From: an uncultured Clostridia bacterium
GTDB taxonomy: Bacteria > Bacillota > Clostridia > Christensenellales > Aristaeellaceae
DNA length: 25,187 nt
NCBI GenBank assembly: GCA_945877525.1
Contig: CAMDVP010000015.1
Span: forward strand, 1 to 25,187
Direction of reading: 5' to 3'
How positions within the stretch are numbered: the first letter of the stretch is position 1; each line of letters opens with the position of its first letter. Below are positions 23,491-25,187 of this stretch, in pieces. Made by a program: the position numbers and the translations under genes. The notes under the pieces were generated by a model. The model had not been told where the DNA came from and did not search any database. It was given only the letters and a program-made list of their open reading frames with translations.

Positions 23491-24438
23491 ATGAAAGAAC
23501 TCAATTACACTCCTGTCCTGATCGCTATCGACCATGGGTATGGTCAGATCAAGACGCCCAATTTTGTTTTTCCCACCGGCGTGCAGCCCTGCTTTGGTAC
23601 CCCTGCCTTTGCTGCAGACATCCTGGAATGGGCAGGCCGCAAGTACATCATCGGTATCGGCCACAAGGAAGTTCGTGTGGACAAGACTGCCGATGAAGAT
23701 TTTCGTCTCTTGACGATGGCGGCGGTAGCCAAGGAGCTGGAACGCATGAGTCTGCGCGAGGCTGCCGTCTATCTGGCGCTTGGGCTGCCGCTGGACTGGG
23801 CAGCAGACCAGAAGGAAACCTTCCGCAGCTACATGCGGACGCCCTATGAGCAGAGCTTCACCTATAACGGCGTGACCTATGATATCGAGATCGCTGACGT
23901 CCTGATCCATCCGCAGGGCTTTGCCGCTGTGGCCGGTCATTTGGATCAGTTTCGCGGCATGAACATGCTGTGCGATATCGGTCACGGCACGATGAGCCTG
24001 ATGTTCATTAACTCCGGTAAGCCCGTCCCCGGCAGGATCTACACGGAACTCATGGGTGTTCACCAGTGCGTGATGAGCATGAGGGATGCCGCTATGAAGG
24101 AATTCCATGCCCGACTGGAAGATGAACAGATCGAAGATTTCCTGCGCAATGACAATGCAGAGATCCCGGAAAAAGTGAAGCAGATCATGGATGTGACTGC
24201 CCGTGAATATGTCAACCGGATCATGGGCAAGCTCGGCGAGCACGGTTTTGATCCGCAGATGATGAAGCTGCACCTGATGGGCGGCGGCATGTGGCTGGTG
24301 AAAAAGTTTGGTGACAAGACGGTGCAGGACGCGATACGCAGCGGCAGCATCCTGCTGAACACCGACATCCACGCATCAGCAAGGGGCTACGAAGCTATTG
24401 CCCGCGGCACGCTGAAGGGCCGGGGCGTGATTGTTTGA
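23491..24438 (+). CDS. ParM-like actin-family plasmid segregation ATPase
   Basis: The 315-residue protein has the actin/Hsp70 fold motifs of ParM/Alp proteins: phosphate 1 in IAIDHGYGQIKTPNF (about residue 11), phosphate 2 in LCDIGHGTMSLMFI (about 160), and the adenosine motif LHLMGGGMWLV (about 270). Such proteins polymerise with ATP and push sister plasmids apart. ATG 23491 is chosen since AGAGG lies 5 bases upstream; in-frame codons further upstream lack a site. The stop overlaps the start of a small ribbon-helix-helix gene by one base, the usual parM-parR order. This implies a low-copy plasmid or an integrative element with a plasmid phase. Confidence 0.88.
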   Translation: MKELNYTPVLIAIDHGYGQIKTPNFVFPTGVQPCFGTPAFAADILEWAGRKYIIGIGHKEVRVDKTADEDFRLLTMAAVAKELERMSLREAAVYLALGLPLDWAADQKETFRSYMRTPYEQSFTYNGVTYDIEIADVLIHPQGFAAVAGHLDQFRGMNMLCDIGHGTMSLMFINSGKPVPGRIYTELMGVHQCVMSMRDAAMKEFHARLEDEQIEDFLRNDNAEIPEKVKQIMDVTAREYVNRIMGKLGEHGFDPQMMKLHLMGGGMWLVKKFGDKTVQDAIRSGSILLNTDIHASARGYEAIARGTLKGRGVIV

Positions 24439-24797
24439 TGAAAAAGACAAAAGTGTCCCAAACAAAGGACTACCTGATTCGACTGAATCTCAGTGATCCC
24501 GATGACCGCACCGTAGCAGAGATGCTGCAACACCGCCGGGGTATGACGGTGACAAAGTTTTTCGTCAATGCTGTTCTGGCAGATGACCAAAGCGTCTGGC
24601 GCGAGGCGGATCGTGACTTTCTCCGTCAGACGCTCCGCGAGGAACTGCATCGGCTGCCGGTGCAGACAATCGCCGCAGCAAAAAATGAAATCCCCGAGGC
24701 AGAACCCGCCATCAGCGTAACTACCATGGATGAAGTGCCCGATGAGGCACAGGATTTCATGAAGATGCTCGGTTTCGATTGCGAATTCACCCATTAA
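24438..24797 (+). CDS. ParR-like ribbon-helix-helix centromere-binding protein
   Basis: The 119-residue protein begins with a likely ribbon-helix-helix DNA-binding part: strand DYLIRLNLS, helix RTVAEMLQHRRG and helix TVTKFFVNAVLAD (residues 10-50). An acidic C-terminal tail ends in QDFMKMLGFDCEF, a short amphipathic stretch that could contact the ParM filament, as in other ParR proteins. ATG 24438 overlaps the parM stop (TGATG), so translation is coupled. The assignment rests on size, fold pattern and position; no direct sequence match is claimed. Confidence 0.75.
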   Translation: MKKTKVSQTKDYLIRLNLSDPDDRTVAEMLQHRRGMTVTKFFVNAVLADDQSVWREADRDFLRQTLREELHRLPVQTIAAAKNEIPEAEPAISVTTMDEVPDEAQDFMKMLGFDCEFTH

Positions 24798-24934
24798 GTG
24801 GGTAACACGTACTTCGTCCCAAGTTGGGACAAAGCAAACGCAGCATGCGGCGGCATCATCATTTTGGATAACTGGATATCAAATGATACCAGCGTAACCT
24901 TAAGCTGATAGCATCCGATATCATCCACAAGACC

Positions 24935-24973
24935 AAATACGGAGGCTGCCTACAGCATGGCAGTCCCGTATTT
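24935..24973. repeat. Long hairpin downstream of parR
   Basis: AAATACGG (24935-24942) pairs with CCGTATTT (24966-24973); after one bulged A, GGCTGCC (24944-24950) pairs with GGCAGTC (24959-24965) with one G-U type pair. The loop is 8 bases. No U-run follows in the plus direction (GCATGC), so it is not a classical terminator of parMR. Confidence 0.6.
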
Positions 24974-24984
24974 GCATGCAGAGT

Positions 24985-25184
24985 CCAGAGAAAAGGTCTC
25001 TGGCTGGGTGCAGGACAGAGTGCCTGCGCAGGGTGCAGGGGCAAGGCCCTTGCTCTGGGTTCAGGGGCGAAGCACCCTGAGTCGGGTGCAGGATGACAGT
25101 GCCTGCGCGGTTGCAAGGCAAGACCTTGCCCGGAGTCCAGAGGCGGCGCGCTCTGGCCCAGTGAAGTGTTGAGCATCGACACTT
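24985..25184. repeat. Array of eight consecutive hairpins, ~25-bp period
   Basis: Stems (left arm / right arm) are CCAGAG 24985-24990/24998-25003, GCAGG 25010-25014/25023-25027, GCAGGGG 25035-25041/25047-25053 (one G-U), TCAGGG 25061-25066/25075-25080, GCAGG 25088-25092/25102-25106, GCAAGG 25113-25118/25124-25129, CCAGAG 25137-25142/25151-25156 and AAGTGTTGA 25164-25172/25176-25184 (one G-U). Left arms start at intervals of 25, 25, 26, 27, 25, 24 and 27 bases. The stem sequence changes from unit to unit while pairing is kept, and linkers often read GGGTGCAG or GAGTCCAG. It resembles GC-rich hairpin strings seen beside mobile genes of gut Clostridia; function unknown. Confidence 0.75.
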
Positions 25185-25187
25185 TGT

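Larger units (their letters stand above)
24798..25187. other. Non-coding region downstream of parR, rich in inverted repeats
   Basis: No gene is supported in these 390 bases. They contain a small dyad (GTCCCAA-G-TTGGGAC at 24819-24833), five GATA motifs at 24867, 24875, 24885, 24907 and 24917 (intervals 8, 10, 22, 10), a long hairpin (24935-24973), and an array of eight hairpins from 24985 to 25184. Open frames here run through the hairpins and have no start signals. Confidence 0.65.

Noticed and set aside
24859..25182. Minus-strand Pro/Arg-rich open frame of 107 codons over the hairpin array
   Set aside because: Its composition follows from GC-rich inverted repeats, and there is no start signal or family match.
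24985..25184. CRISPR array
   Set aside because: Units are palindromic and vary in sequence, the period is only ~25 bases with no constant repeat plus unique spacers, and no cas genes are nearby.

Overview
The window looks like chromosomal DNA of an anaerobic, gut-type Clostridia (Bacillota), with a plasmid-like or integrative-element module at its right end. Pointers are strong GGAGG ribosome binding sites, solute-binding proteins with plain signal-peptidase-I leaders, a CUT1 sugar importer without its own ATPase, and accessory genes of Clostridia type (ParMR, a DUF6076-like zinc protein, an IS5/IS427 insertion sequence). No rRNA, tRNA or CRISPR array was seen. The species cannot be named from this sequence.

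Left part (1-3.4 kb, minus strand): a methionine-type ABC importer operon, metQ-metN-metI, followed by an M20 amidohydrolase that runs off the left edge. metN carries a one-base frameshift and the amidohydrolase loses family resemblance in its last ~50 bases. Positions 3.4-5.0 kb are a scar: a hairpin-rich gap, a 5' gene remnant, a 925-bp IS5-family element with damaged transposase frame, and the 5' remnant of a sugar ABC permease. Both flanking genes stop exactly at the element ends, which suggests an IS-associated deletion.

Centre (5.0-18.5 kb, minus strand): one long co-directional carbohydrate operon. In transcription order it holds a sugar-binding protein, two CUT1 permeases, a nucleoside-hydrolase-fold protein, a FucI/AraA-type isomerase, a split transketolase (two genes), a glycerol-kinase-like FGGY kinase, a GH43 glycosidase and a GH78 alpha-L-rhamnosidase. 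It starts from a near-consensus promoter with a perfect 14-bp palindromic operator in the -35/-10 spacer. A divergent LacI-family regulator (18.76 kb, plus strand) is followed by a second paralogue of the nucleoside-hydrolase-fold protein. The set import - intracellular glycoside cleavage - isomerase - FGGY kinase - two-subunit transketolase has the topology known for D-apiose catabolism (isomerase, apulose kinase, AptAB transketolase). I therefore propose, as inference, a locus for small plant glycosides carrying rhamnose and a branched or unusual pentose, with the IUNH-fold proteins as candidate furanosidases.

Right part (20.8-25.2 kb): a different module. A sigma-70-like protein and a CGNR/DUF6076-like zinc protein form a minus-strand operon whose start site lies inside a 16-bp perfect palindrome. 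Divergent from it is a ParM-like actin ATPase with an overlapping ParR-like ribbon-helix-helix gene. Beyond parR lies ~390 bp of non-coding DNA with phased GATA motifs, a large hairpin and eight consecutive hairpins of differing stem sequence at a ~25-bp period. This looks like segregation or mobility machinery of a plasmid or integrative element.
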